Assembly: GCA_003612485.1 (NCBI GenBank)
Contig: RAZA01000002.1
Coordinates: forward strand, 62,001 to 126,000
Source of the DNA: a bacterium D16-50
Lineage (GTDB): Bacteria > Bacillota > Clostridia > Lachnospirales > Lachnospiraceae
Direction of reading: 5' to 3'
Length of the DNA stretch: 64,000 bases
Shown: in pieces, positions 56,660-64,000 of the stretch
Numbering within the stretch: position 1 is the stretch's first letter
How the letters are laid out: every line of letters starts with the position of its first letter
Notes under the pieces: generated by a model
Told to the model about the DNA's origin: nothing
Database searches by the model: none
What the model saw: only the letters and a program-made list of their open reading frames with translations
Program-made: the position numbers and the translations under genes

Positions 56660-56953
56660 TTATTTCAGAATCTTGAAGCTCCCCAGCAGAGGAATCTCTT
56701 TCTCCTGATCCTGAGCGGCATAAATGATGCCCATAATGCAGAATACTACAACAACAATATCCAGAAGCGCTGCCAGCGCTCTGACGATACCGAAGGGAAT
56801 GCCCGCCATAATACCGATCGCCAAAAACGCAAGATCAACAACAAGTCCCTGATTCAGATGAAATCTCGCATTTTCCCTATCCCCTGCGAAATACGCCACA
56901 AGCCATCCAAAAATCGTGATATATGCCACGATGCCGGTTGCTTTCTTATCCAT
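56660..56953 (-). CDS. DUF4870/Tic20-like membrane protein
   Basis: This 97-residue protein has three hydrophobic helices and the family pattern 'IVAYITIFGWLVAYFAGDRENARFHLNQGLVVDL'. Its function is unknown. AAGGGAG precedes the ATG. It follows the DUF2752 gene on the same strand. Confidence 0.8.
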   Translation of the reverse strand: MDKKATGIVAYITIFGWLVAYFAGDRENARFHLNQGLVVDLAFLAIGIMAGIPFGIVRALAALLDIVVVVFCIMGIIYAAQDQEKEIPLLGSFKILK

Positions 56954-57035
56954 TCCTTTTCTCCCTTCCTAAGCCTCCACTGTGCAACGCCCAGATCCCT
57001 TGGGCGTCTTAAGGCAAATTTATGAATCCCATCCC

Positions 57036-57521
57036 TCACATAATAATGCCCCAAACCAGACGGAGCATATTCTTTATAAGGAAATTGACTACTAGTATTA
57101 CAACTGCTACATACAAATACCAATTGTGAAATTTCCAGCCCTTTATTCTTTTCACCCCAAGCCGATGGAGCCCCTGCGTCACCATAAATCCGCCCATGAT
57201 CACTGCCGAATAGGGAATCAGCGGATGATACCATATCGACAAGAAGATCTGCCCCCGCAGAAGGGCAGCCGCCGCTCTCGTTCCCCCGCAGCCCGGACAG
57301 TACAGCCCCATCACCGTGGACATAATGCAGGGAAGCTGCGGCATCCGCCCCTGAAACAGAAAAAAACAGAGCGCTCCTATCCCTATTCCTGCCGCCACAA
57401 AGACCAGCCCTATGTGAAACAGTTCCGTTTCCAGATCACGCTTCCCTTTCGTCTGCTCACAAGGCGGATATCCCTTATCTGTAGATCTCCTTGAAAAGCT
57501 CATCAAAATATCCGATTTCAT
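57036..57521 (-). CDS. DUF2752 domain-containing membrane protein, second copy
   Basis: This 161-residue protein has the DUF2752 core 'STVMGLYCPGCGGTRAAAALLRG' near residue 67, then 'SIWYHPLIPYS' and two further helices. It shares only the core with the other DUF2752 protein at 23.2 kb. The start is uncertain: the two candidate ATGs (57521 and 57503) both lie inside the end of the upstream DUF4190 gene, so translational coupling is likely. Confidence 0.8.
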   Translation of the reverse strand: MKSDILMSFSRRSTDKGYPPCEQTKGKRDLETELFHIGLVFVAAGIGIGALCFFLFQGRMPQLPCIMSTVMGLYCPGCGGTRAAAALLRGQIFLSIWYHPLIPYSAVIMGGFMVTQGLHRLGVKRIKGWKFHNWYLYVAVVILVVNFLIKNMLRLVWGIIM

Positions 57522-58068
57522 CCAGATACTGGAATGCCCAAATATAGTACAAAAGTGAGGCGACTCCCAGCACCAGCCCTATAACGGAACACACCAGCGC
57601 GGCTACGCCTACGCCGTGCTTGCCGCGGCTGTTTCCCGTTATGGCGCAGATCAGGCCGGCTATGCCCAGCACAATGCTCACCACGCCATAACAGCAGCAG
57701 GCGCAGATAGCCAGAATGCCGCATACAAGGCCTGCCACCTGCAGGCCGTTGGCCTTATTACCAATGGAATTATTCACGATAGGCGCCGGATAGGGCGGCA
57801 TCTGTCCCATATTGTTCTGGTAATTGCCATACTGGCTGTTGGCACCCTGATTGTTCTGGTAGCCGCCGTACTGGTCGTTGGCGCCCTGATTGTTCTGGTA
57901 GCCGCCGTACTGGCCGTTGGCACCCTGATTGTTCTGGCTGCTGCCATACTGGCCATCCGTAGTCTGATTGTTCTGGTAGCCATACTGGTTATTTGCCCCC
58001 CCAGTATTCTGATAGCTGCCGTTGCCCGTATTGTTCTGGTCATTGCTTCCGAAATTGTTGCCGTCCAT
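57475..58068 (-). CDS. DUF4190-like membrane protein with tandem-repeat N-terminus
   Basis: This 197-residue protein has an N-terminal 95-residue region almost wholly of Asn, Gln, Gly and Tyr, containing about four copies of a 13-residue unit QYGGYQNNQGANx. Two membrane helices follow, with 'VAGLVCGILAICACCCYGVVSIVLGIAGLICA' and 'GVAALVCSVIGLVLGVASL' as in DUF4190. The repeat region is of the prion-like low-complexity type and is cytosolic or extracellular. The ATG at 58068 has AAAGGAG upstream. Confidence 0.82.
   Translation of the reverse strand: MDGNNFGSNDQNNTGNGSYQNTGGANNQYGYQNNQTTDGQYGSSQNNQGANGQYGGYQNNQGANDQYGGYQNNQGANSQYGNYQNNMGQMPPYPAPIVNNSIGNKANGLQVAGLVCGILAICACCCYGVVSIVLGIAGLICAITGNSRGKHGVGVAALVCSVIGLVLGVASLLYYIWAFQYLDEIGYFDELFKEIYR
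57815..57990. repeat. 39-bp tandem repeat array coding for Asn/Gln/Gly/Tyr units
   Basis: Four imperfect copies of a 39-bp unit sit in frame inside the DUF4190 gene. Adjacent copies differ by only a few bases, so copy number is likely to vary between strains. Confidence 0.85.
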
Positions 58069-58273
58069 CCTCTTCTCCTTTAACATGTTGAATTCAGCAG
58101 CAGGACAAACCTCTTTCTTGTCATCAGCTGCCTCCGTGTGTTGACTATATCCCTATTCTATCATGTATGAGGAAAGATTTCCATAATAAAATTCATATTA
58201 ATTTCTTTCAAGATCCTTCCAAAAGGAACAATTTAATGACATGACCCAAAAAGAAAACGTCTGCTTTGTTTGT

Positions 58274-59518
58274 CTACTTTGTAAAACCTATTTTCCGCTT
58301 TGCCGGCCAAGGACAGCCACGCCACTGCCCGCCGTCTTGATCCGGCCTTCCGGCCAGCAGATCCGCAGCCGCATCTGCCACATAGCCCAGATAATTGGCC
58401 GCAGAGCTGTCACCGCACAGAAATTTCCACATCAGACCTCCGAAAAGATAGGACTGGGCAAATTCACGCCAGCTCTCCAGCTCCTCCATGGCTTTTTGTG
58501 ACAAGTCCCACAGAATCCCTATTGCTTCGCTCTCTGTAATCCAACCTAAATAACTGCCCCAGCGAACCAGCATGGCAGCCCGTCCAATGTCCCATCCGGC
58601 CAAAAATCCCGGAGCATACCGCTCCTTATACCTCTGGGCAAATCTCCATGTCCGGCAGACGGACTCCCGATCCTCCTCGTCCATATCTTCCTCCAGCAGT
58701 TCCTCCAAAGAAGCCGCCTCACTGTAAATCCGATACCGCAGCATATAGCCTTCCTGCGAGAGATAGCGGATCATATCCAGCAAATCTCCACGGCCGTCAA
58801 TGCCCCAAGAACGGCGGACTAAGGATACCACTTGTTGTTCCATGACGGGAACATGCTCCTCCACGTCCATTCCGTCAAGTTCGTGTCCGTTAAGCTTGGA
58901 AACGATGCCGGACAGCAAAATTCCGAACCGCTCCCATCTACCATCGTTCTTTTGATAAGGGATCGGCTCCGGTTCAGGCAGAATTTCAAGACGTTCCATG
59001 GCCTCTTCCAGAATCCTATATAGATTTTCTTCTATTTCAAGTCCAAAGAGCTCTTCAGCCTCTTCGTCATCGCCATCCTCCGACTCCAGAGTCTTCAGTG
59101 CCGCCGCAAGGACTCCCATATCTTCCCCAAATAGCTGCTCCATGAGATTTTCCCCTTGGGACATCATCGCCTCGGCAACCTTATCATTCACCATTTTCTG
59201 CAACAGTTCTTCATTTACAGCCATCTGGGCCATGCTGTCCGCCCCGAATATCTGTCCGAGGATTTCTACCTGCCGCCGATTGTTAGCGTCGATCTGTTCC
59301 TCCGCCTTGGACGAAACTGTATGCGCTTCCTCTTCCAAGACAGCTTCCGTGCAAGCAGACTCCCCATAGGCACACTCCCCGGAAGCGGAATCTCCCGAAA
59401 CAAGCGGATCTAAATGATCAGCGACTGCCCCGCTATCCTCAAAGGTCTTATTGATGGCCTCTCTTGCTTGTTCACTGGCCTTCTGGGCCCGTTTCATGAT
59501 TTCGTTTATGTCAAACAT
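58274..59518 (-). CDS. DUF1266 domain-containing protein
   Basis: This 414-residue soluble protein has an acidic low-complexity N-terminal half: a Glu/Ser/Ala/Gly-rich stretch near residues 38-65 with repeated GES/GDS-type units, and Glu-rich helices near 140-160. The C-terminal part (about 225-395) matches DUF1266: 'WGIDGRGDLLDMIRYLSQEGY', 'GWDIGRAAMLVRWGSYLGWI', 'ESWREFAQSYLFGGLMW'. The function of the family is unknown; it is often found near other proteins of unknown function and envelope or stress genes. No signal peptide is seen. Confidence 0.75.
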   Translation of the reverse strand: MFDINEIMKRAQKASEQAREAINKTFEDSGAVADHLDPLVSGDSASGECAYGESACTEAVLEEEAHTVSSKAEEQIDANNRRQVEILGQIFGADSMAQMAVNEELLQKMVNDKVAEAMMSQGENLMEQLFGEDMGVLAAALKTLESEDGDDEEAEELFGLEIEENLYRILEEAMERLEILPEPEPIPYQKNDGRWERFGILLSGIVSKLNGHELDGMDVEEHVPVMEQQVVSLVRRSWGIDGRGDLLDMIRYLSQEGYMLRYRIYSEAASLEELLEEDMDEEDRESVCRTWRFAQRYKERYAPGFLAGWDIGRAAMLVRWGSYLGWITESEAIGILWDLSQKAMEELESWREFAQSYLFGGLMWKFLCGDSSAANYLGYVADAAADLLAGRPDQDGGQWRGCPWPAKRKIGFTK

Positions 59519-59613
59519 TCCTACACCTCCCTACACTTGTGTGCCCCGTTCCATCACATTGATCCGGCAGCATACCGTTTTACATTCCGCTTTGCAAAGA
59601 AGCGCTCGTCAGC

Positions 59614-59693
59614 CTCATTTCATAGCATACCGATTTGGAAAGAAACACTCCTCAGTCTCATTTCGTAGCATACCGATTGATAAAAAAATCCGT
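59614..59693. repeat. Tandem duplication at the 3' end of the 59658 gene
   Basis: CTCATTTC-TAGCATACCGATT occurs at 59614 and again at 59657, 43 bp apart, with few differences. The second copy holds the last codons of the gene (reading FINRYATK), the first is a degenerate downstream echo (FPNRYAMK). A weaker third copy begins near 59568. Confidence 0.7.
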
Positions 59694-60143
59694 AAACTCT
59701 GCCAGCTCCCTATCCTGCGACACATAAACGTACAGCTTTTCATCCTCCAGCCAGTCATAGGCGTTGATTCCGATGTATCCTTTTCTGTCAGGATAGATGA
59801 TAAAGGCATCCGTGGGATATTTGTTGCGATAGGCCTTTAATATTTCTGGACGGGGATAATAGGTAGGCTCTCCGCGGCCGGAAAGGTCCGGCACCGTCGG
59901 AACGACTACGATGGTCTGGCTGGCCTCATTCCAGCCTACAATCAAATTGCCTATCTTGGTTTTGCTGCCATGAACAAAGCCGTAATTGAAACGGCTTACA
60001 TCCTCGGTGTATCCAAAGATTATTTTGTAACTGTCCCCGTCTTTTACGGCCTGATTGAACAGCTCCCGCATCTTTTTGGCGTTGGCAGCACTCTTTTCCA
60101 TATCGATTTGCGGTCCTTTGAATAATCTGCTGAAAAATCCCAT
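59658..60143 (-). CDS. Hypothetical protein
   Basis: This 161-residue soluble protein is not recognised. It begins with an amphipathic 'MGFFSRLFKG' that could touch the membrane, as in several small bacterial proteins. An alpha/beta region follows with 'IVGWNEASQTIVVVPTVPDLSGRGEPTYYPRPEI'. No known catalytic motif was found. AGGGAGG precedes the ATG. It lies downstream of the TetR gene and upstream of the DUF1266 gene, all on the minus strand. Confidence 0.6.
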   Translation of the reverse strand: MGFFSRLFKGPQIDMEKSAANAKKMRELFNQAVKDGDSYKIIFGYTEDVSRFNYGFVHGSKTKIGNLIVGWNEASQTIVVVPTVPDLSGRGEPTYYPRPEILKAYRNKYPTDAFIIYPDRKGYIGINAYDWLEDEKLYVYVSQDRELAEFTDFFINRYATK

Positions 60144-60291
60144 GTCTTTTTCCTCCCTTGATTTTAAAGATAATAATTTTATTTTGTATTTATTTTATTT
60201 AAAACAAATCCGTCAAAATATGACGCCGAAACATGATATTAGGACGGACCAAATACTTTTACATTAAGATTTTCACACTAACTTTTCCATA

Positions 60292-60924
60292 TTAAGTCTT
60301 GTCAAGAAGAGGCTTCTGTTCCTTCAGCGTCTCCAAAGCGTCCACAATCGTATTGATCTGAAAATTGACGGTCTCATCGGCGGCTTCCGGAACAAACAAT
60401 GGCAGCGTATCGGGAATCGCCCTGCTCACCACCATGACGGCCAGACTGAGATTGATGAAAAGATTGACGCATGCCTCATCTGCCCTTATTCCAAAGATTT
60501 TAAGGATTGTGCCGAAAAGATAGGCCTGCTTTTCCCGAAATATCTTGTAGTTTTTCTTTGACAGCCGCTTGAAAATCTGCCTCTGCTCTTCTATATTCAA
60601 AACCGCAATGCCGTTTTTCTCGCCATAGCAGCAGGAATGGAGGAACTGCCTCACCCCGTCCCGCCAGCTTAAGGCCGGATCGGCCATAAGCTTTTGCGCA
60701 TATGCTATAACCTTCGGCTGTTGCAGATATAGCGTCTCAACGATCAAATCTTCCTTCGTAGGAAAAAAGGAATAGAAGAAAGTCCGGGAAATCCCCACCT
60801 TCTTATAGATCTGCTCTACAGTGGTATGCTGTATGCCTTGTCCTGCCATCAGCTCAAGGCCCACAGCTACTAGTCTATTTCTAATCCGCTCCCGTTCCTC
60901 CTCAGAGTAGGCAACCTTAGGCAT
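60292..60924 (-). CDS. TetR/AcrR family transcriptional regulator
   Basis: This 210-residue repressor has an N-terminal helix-turn-helix ('TTVEQIYKKVGISRTFFYSFFPTKEDLI', about residues 33-60), which is characteristic of TetR proteins. A divergent ligand-binding helical domain follows. The target is unknown; no divergent efflux gene is adjacent, so it may regulate itself or distant genes. The gene has its own promoter at 60968-60996. Confidence 0.88.
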   Translation of the reverse strand: MPKVAYSEEERERIRNRLVAVGLELMAGQGIQHTTVEQIYKKVGISRTFFYSFFPTKEDLIVETLYLQQPKVIAYAQKLMADPALSWRDGVRQFLHSCCYGEKNGIAVLNIEEQRQIFKRLSKKNYKIFREKQAYLFGTILKIFGIRADEACVNLFINLSLAVMVVSRAIPDTLPLFVPEAADETVNFQINTIVDALETLKEQKPLLDKT

Positions 60925-60967
60925 CTTCTATCCCCTTGTTATAAAGATATATTTCTTGATTTGTCTT

Positions 60968-60996
60968 TATTCTACCGCCTTGAAAATAAACTGTCA
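60968..60996 (-). promoter_or_regulatory. Promoter of the TetR gene
   Basis: On the minus strand a perfect TTGACA (60991-60996), a 17-bp spacer and TAGAAT (60968-60973) lie about 45 bp before the start codon. The TTGACA/CTTGA flanks could also serve as an operator half-site. Confidence 0.7.
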
Positions 60997-61045
60997 AGAG
61001 TAAAATGATTGAAACCGTCGTCTGGTTTCCTGAATCAACTTTAAA

Positions 61046-61078
61046 AGAGGTCTCGGATTTCTCCGAAACCTCTCTTTA
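61046..61078. terminator. Terminator hairpin
   Basis: AGAGGTCTCGGA and TCCGAAACCTCT form a 12-bp stem with one mismatch and a 4-nt loop. On the minus strand T runs follow, just after the stop of the gene fragment at 61085. Confidence 0.7.
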
Positions 61079-61084
61079 TATGTA

Positions 61085-61285
61085 TTATTGCCATTCGCTC
61101 ATATTTTTTTGAACTACTTCGTTATCTATTTTTGCAAAAAGATTTAGTCCTTCCACTCCATCTATTTCAGCTTTGACAATACAAAACTCTGTTATTCCTC
61201 CCCATCCATCTTTTGCATTTTCCATATAATTCATTAAACTTTCTGTAGTTTCTTCTGTAAATTCTGTAATTCCATATGTAAGTTG
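61085..61285 (-). pseudogene. AT-rich 3' fragment of an unknown gene
   Basis: The minus strand is open for about 66 codons up to a TAA at 61085-61087, encoding sequence with protein-like composition ('DGWGGITEFCIVKAEIDG', 'LNLFAKIDNEVV', 'MSEWQ'). An in-frame stop at 61286-61288 cuts it off upstream, and no ribosome site precedes the first internal ATG (61234). It retains a terminator right after its stop. This looks like the surviving 3' end of a lost gene, more AT-rich than its surroundings. The rest of the 560-bp gap 60925-61484 holds only the TetR promoter and two terminators. Confidence 0.4.
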
Positions 61286-61412
61286 TTAATTAAAAACTTC
61301 CATTCGTGCCTGCTTTTGCTAAAATTTTGTTACCTACCGGTGTCCTACTCTCCGATTTTTACCACTTTTCACGACTGCTCAGAGCAAATTTCCGTTTTCA
61401 CTTCCCGGCATG

Positions 61413-61449
61413 AAAAAAGTACCGCAACCCCTGAAGATTACGGTACTTT
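61413..61449 (-). terminator. Rho-independent terminator of the GGGtGRT operon
   Basis: On the minus strand AAAGTACCG and CGGTACTTT form a stem around a 16-nt loop, followed by TTTC. It lies about 35-70 bp after the stop of the GGGtGRT gene. Confidence 0.75.
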
Positions 61450-61484
61450 CAAGCCTTTCGGCGTTTTTAATTCACAAGGTATAT

Positions 61485-62495
61485 TTAGAACTTGCCTTCC
61501 TTCGCCGCTTCCTCTATGGAGACAGCCACAGCTACGGTGGCGCCTACCATGGGGTTGTTGCCCATGCCGATTAAGCCCATCATCTCCACATGCGCCGGAA
61601 CGGAGGAAGATCCTGCGAACTGGGCATCGGAGTGCATACGGCCAAGAGTGTCAGTGAAGCCGTAGGAAGCAGGGCCTGCAGCCATGTTGTCAGGATGCAA
61701 AGTACGTCCCGTACCACCGCCGGAAGCAACGGAGAAATACTTCTTGCCTGCCTCGGTTCTCTCCTTCTTGTAGGTGCCTGCAACGGGATGCTGGAATCTG
61801 GTAGGGTTGGTGGAGTTTCCGGTAATGGACACATCCACATTCTCCTTCCACATGATAGCAACGCCCTCAGGAACGCTGTTGGAGCCGTAGCAGTTCACCT
61901 TTGCGCGGAGTCCCTCGGAGTAGGGAATTCTCTCGATTTCCTTTACCTCATTGGTATAAGGATCATACTCGGTCTCAACGAAGGTGAATCCGTTGATGCG
62001 GGAAATGATCTTGGCAGCGTCCTTTCCAAGACCGTTCAGAATGACGCGCAGAGGCTTCTGACGTACCTTGTTTGCCTTCTCGGCAATGCCGATAGCGCCT
62101 TCTGCAGCGGCAAAGGACTCATGTCCTGCAAGGAAGCAGAAGCAGTCCGTGTCCTCCTCCAGAAGCATCTTGCCCAGATTGCCGTGGCCAAGGCCCACCT
62201 TTCTGGTGTCCGCCACGGAGCCGGGAATACAGAATGCCTGAAGCCCCTCTCCGATTGCGGCAGCGGCGTCTGCAGCCTTGCGGCAGCCCTTCTTGATGGC
62301 GATAGCCGCACCTACCGTATAGGCCCAGCATGCGTTCTCGAAGCAGATGGGCTGAATCTTCTTAACCTGCTCATATACGTCAAGGCCGGCATCCTTGGTG
62401 ATCTTCTCCGCTTCTTCGATAGAGGAGATGCCATAGCCGTTCAGTACTTCCGTAATTTTAGCAATACGTCTCTCATATGATTCAAATAAAGCCAT
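61485..62495 (-). CDS. GGGtGRT family protein
   Basis: This 336-residue cytoplasmic protein is of the conserved clostridial family named for its motif, seen here as 'SVASGGGTGRTLHPDN' near residue 255. Other conserved stretches are 'GLGHGNLGKMLLEEDTDCFCFLAGHESFAAAEGAIG' and 'GLIGMGNNPMVGATVAVAVSIEEAA'. Several His, Cys and Gly residues look functional. The family is uncharacterised; it is always found beside the NifU-like gene that here precedes it by 66 bp. That suggests a joint enzyme or Fe-S-related role, but no reaction can be stated. AGGAGG precedes the ATG. Confidence 0.85.
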   Translation of the reverse strand: MALFESYERRIAKITEVLNGYGISSIEEAEKITKDAGLDVYEQVKKIQPICFENACWAYTVGAAIAIKKGCRKAADAAAAIGEGLQAFCIPGSVADTRKVGLGHGNLGKMLLEEDTDCFCFLAGHESFAAAEGAIGIAEKANKVRQKPLRVILNGLGKDAAKIISRINGFTFVETEYDPYTNEVKEIERIPYSEGLRAKVNCYGSNSVPEGVAIMWKENVDVSITGNSTNPTRFQHPVAGTYKKERTEAGKKYFSVASGGGTGRTLHPDNMAAGPASYGFTDTLGRMHSDAQFAGSSSVPAHVEMMGLIGMGNNPMVGATVAVAVSIEEAAKEGKF

Positions 62496-62561
62496 TTTTT
62501 CCTATCCTCCTTATTTTCTGGAAACCTTTCAGTTCAGACCCATTGAGAAACAGCGCCTGCT

Positions 62562-63254
62562 TTATTCTTTTCTGGGGTCAATGATCTTGACGGCGTCTGC
62601 AACGCGTCCATACTGTCCCTTGGCCTTCTCATAGGCGGTGTTCGGATCGTCGCCCTTCTTGATGAAGTCGGTCATCTTTCCAAGACTCACGAACTCGTAG
62701 CCGATGATCTGATCATCCTTGTCCAAGGCAATGCCGGTTACATAGCCCTCTGCCATTTCCAGATAACGGGGGCCCTTCTTCAAGGTGCCGTACATGGTTC
62801 CCACCTGGCTTCTCAGGCCCTTGCCCAGATCCTCAAGCCCTGCGCCGATAGGCAGGCCTTCCTCAGAGAACGCGCTCTGGGTACGTCCGTAGACGATCTG
62901 CAGGAACAGCTCTCTCATAGCGGTATTGATGGCGTCGCACACAAGGTCGGTGTTCAATGCTTCCATAACGGTCAGGCCGGGAAGAATCTCGGATGCCATA
63001 GCCGCGGAATGGGTCATGCCGGAGCAGCCGATGGTCTCCACCAGAGCCTCCTGAATGATACCCTCCTTCACGTTCAGAGTCAGCTTGCAGGCACCCTGCT
63101 GGGGAGCGCACCAGCCCACGCCATGGGTCAGACCGGAAATGTCTTCCACCTTTTTTGCCTGAACCCACTTCGCTTCTTCGGGAATGGGCGCACAACCATG
63201 ATGCACACCCTGAGCGACTGTGCACATTTCTTCAACTTCCTTTGAATAAATCAT
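62562..63254 (-). CDS. NifU-like iron-sulfur scaffold homologue
   Basis: This 230-residue protein has the NifU/IscU N-terminal fold pattern with Cys in 'HHGCAPIPEEA', 'GVGWCAPQQGACKL' and 'ETIGCSGMTHSAAMASE'. It is longer than IscU (about 130 residues), with an extra C-terminal half. It is the constant partner of the GGGtGRT protein and is probably not the housekeeping scaffold, since no cysteine desulfurase is adjacent. AAAGGAG precedes the ATG. Its 5' leader can fold into a GC-rich hairpin. Confidence 0.82.
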   Translation of the reverse strand: MIYSKEVEEMCTVAQGVHHGCAPIPEEAKWVQAKKVEDISGLTHGVGWCAPQQGACKLTLNVKEGIIQEALVETIGCSGMTHSAAMASEILPGLTVMEALNTDLVCDAINTAMRELFLQIVYGRTQSAFSEEGLPIGAGLEDLGKGLRSQVGTMYGTLKKGPRYLEMAEGYVTGIALDKDDQIIGYEFVSLGKMTDFIKKGDDPNTAYEKAKGQYGRVADAVKIIDPRKE

Positions 63255-63297
63255 GTGAAATCTCCTTTCAATTATGTAAGTTATGATTCATCAACCT

Positions 63298-63350
63298 GAT
63301 CAATCGATTTGACAGAGGCGACTGCCTGCAGCAAGCTGCCTCTCAGGGCT
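63298..63350 (-). promoter_or_regulatory. Structured leader of the NifU-like gene
   Basis: On the minus strand AGAGGC and GCCTCT enclose nested AGC/GCA pairs, about 50-100 bp before the start codon and outside any gene. A folded 5' leader such as an attenuator or riboswitch is possible; no known class is recognised. Confidence 0.35.
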
Positions 63351-63486
63351 TCCGTCGTCCGCACTGTCTTTCTCAATTATTTTCTCATACTTGGCATAAA
63401 AAATCCAGTGTTTTTGTAAAAATTGTCACAAAAATGTCGCAGGATACGGCCATCCAAAAACTTATCCCCTTCTTGTCCCTAAGGCA

Positions 63487-64000
63487 TCAGTCCCTCTTTT
63501 GGGCGATCTCCGTGCGGCATTTATAGATACTGTCGGCCGGGATCACGCCCCGCACCATGGAAGTGGGGTAAACATTGGTGTTCCTGCCGATCACCGTGCC
63601 TGGATTCAGCACGCTGTTGCATCCCACCTCCACATTGTCACCCAGCATGGCCCCCATTTTCTTCAGCCCGGTCTCAATGGAAATGTTCTCGCCTTTCACT
63701 GTTACCAGCGTCTTGTCGCTTTTGACGTTGGAGGTGATGGCCCCCGCTCCCATGTGGGAGCGGAATCCGAGGATGCTGTCACCCACGTAATTGTAATGGG
63801 GCACCTGAACCTTGTTGAAGAGAATAACATTCTTCAGCTCCGTGGAATTCCCGACTACAGCGCCCTTACCAACGATGGCATTGCCTCTGATAAAGGCGCA
63901 ATGACGGATTTCCGCATCCTCATCCACGATCAGCGGACCGTTCAGGCAGGCGGTGGGCGCTACTTTTGCGCTCTTCGCCACCCATATGTGCTCGCCCCTC
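63487..64000 (-). CDS. Left-handed beta-helix (GlmU C-terminal-like) protein, 5' end missing
   Basis: At least 171 residues of a protein whose start lies beyond the window; the frame stays open to position 64000, so the GTG at 63981 is probably internal. Hexapeptide repeats ('AFIRGNAIVGKGAVVGNSTEL', 'GDNVEVGCNSVLNPGTVIGRNTNV') form a trimeric left-handed beta-helix, with 'HYNYVGDSILG' as in GlmU-type acetyltransferases. Related proteins are UDP-N-acetylglucosamine pyrophosphorylases and sugar acyltransferases. Which one cannot be settled without the N-terminal part. Confidence 0.78.
   Translation of the reverse strand, partial: RGEHIWVAKSAKVAPTACLNGPLIVDEDAEIRHCAFIRGNAIVGKGAVVGNSTELKNVILFNKVQVPHYNYVGDSILGFRSHMGAGAITSNVKSDKTLVTVKGENISIETGLKKMGAMLGDNVEVGCNSVLNPGTVIGRNTNVYPTSMVRGVIPADSIYKCRTEIAQKRD

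Noticed and set aside
57815..57990. CRISPR-like regular repeats
   Set aside because: The 39-bp units are contiguous without spacers and encode in-frame Asn/Gln/Gly/Tyr repeats; no cas genes are near.

Overview
The window looks like a chromosomal segment of a Gram-positive, spore-forming-lineage anaerobe of the Clostridia, most probably a Lachnospiraceae member of mid GC content. The reasons are strong AGGAGG-type ribosome sites before almost every gene, and family-level markers typical of that group: the TIGR03960/TIGR03936 radical-SAM pair, a YlbJ-like sporulation membrane protein, RecU, the GGGtGRT protein with its NifU-like partner, MoxR/DUF58/DUF4129, and a methionine synthase without a reactivation domain. 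No rRNA, tRNA, CRISPR array, prophage or insertion sequence was recognised.

Layout. 1-3.0 kb: end of an AI-2E-family permease, D-aminoacyl-tRNA deacylase, and a flotillin. 3.3-6.2 kb (minus): a NUDIX hydrolase and the TIGR03936-RNase E/G pair. 6.4-12.1 kb (plus): a carbohydrate-type ABC importer (ATPase, two permeases, binding protein), then a small lipoprotein with its own promoter; divergent promoters sit at 6.24-6.33 kb. 12.3-18.7 kb (minus): a sugar nucleotidyltransferase, the B12-binding radical SAM protein, and a MoxR-DUF58-DUF4129 operon. 19.2-22.4 kb: a HelD-like helicase with an unexpected C-terminal domain resembling the N-terminal sandwich of GH31 enzymes. 22.8-30.8 kb: small membrane proteins, RecU, two pseudouridine synthases, an SDR, a HAD phosphatase, a YlbJ-like protein and a membrane-anchored cell-wall amidase. 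31-36.8 kb (minus): topoisomerase IV (parE-parC), rsmD, coaD and a coiled-coil protein in one tight operon.

37.2-48.3 kb (minus) is the accessory part: a two-subunit ABC exporter downstream of a GHKL histidine kinase and LytTR response regulator, preceded by one long gene that fuses a complete MFS transporter to a complete GH2 glycosidase. Upstream of that lies a decaying restriction-modification system: an internally deleted PmeII-like endonuclease and a cytosine methyltransferase whose 5' end is frameshifted. 48.3-52.3 kb: branched-chain amino acid genes ilvB, two different small-subunit genes and ilvC. 53.2-55.8 kb: methionine synthase. 56-60.9 kb: small membrane and unknown proteins and a TetR regulator. 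61.5-63.3 kb: the GGGtGRT/NifU-like pair of unknown function. The window ends inside a GlmU-like left-handed beta-helix protein.

One pattern cuts across the window: short imperfect tandem duplications (19-56 bp periods) recur between genes, at gene 3' ends, and as hydrophilic repeat linkers inside otherwise ordinary proteins (ABC permease, ABC exporter, MetH, RNase G, DUF4190, DUF1266). The two enzyme-domain fusions and this repeat habit are the most unusual things seen.
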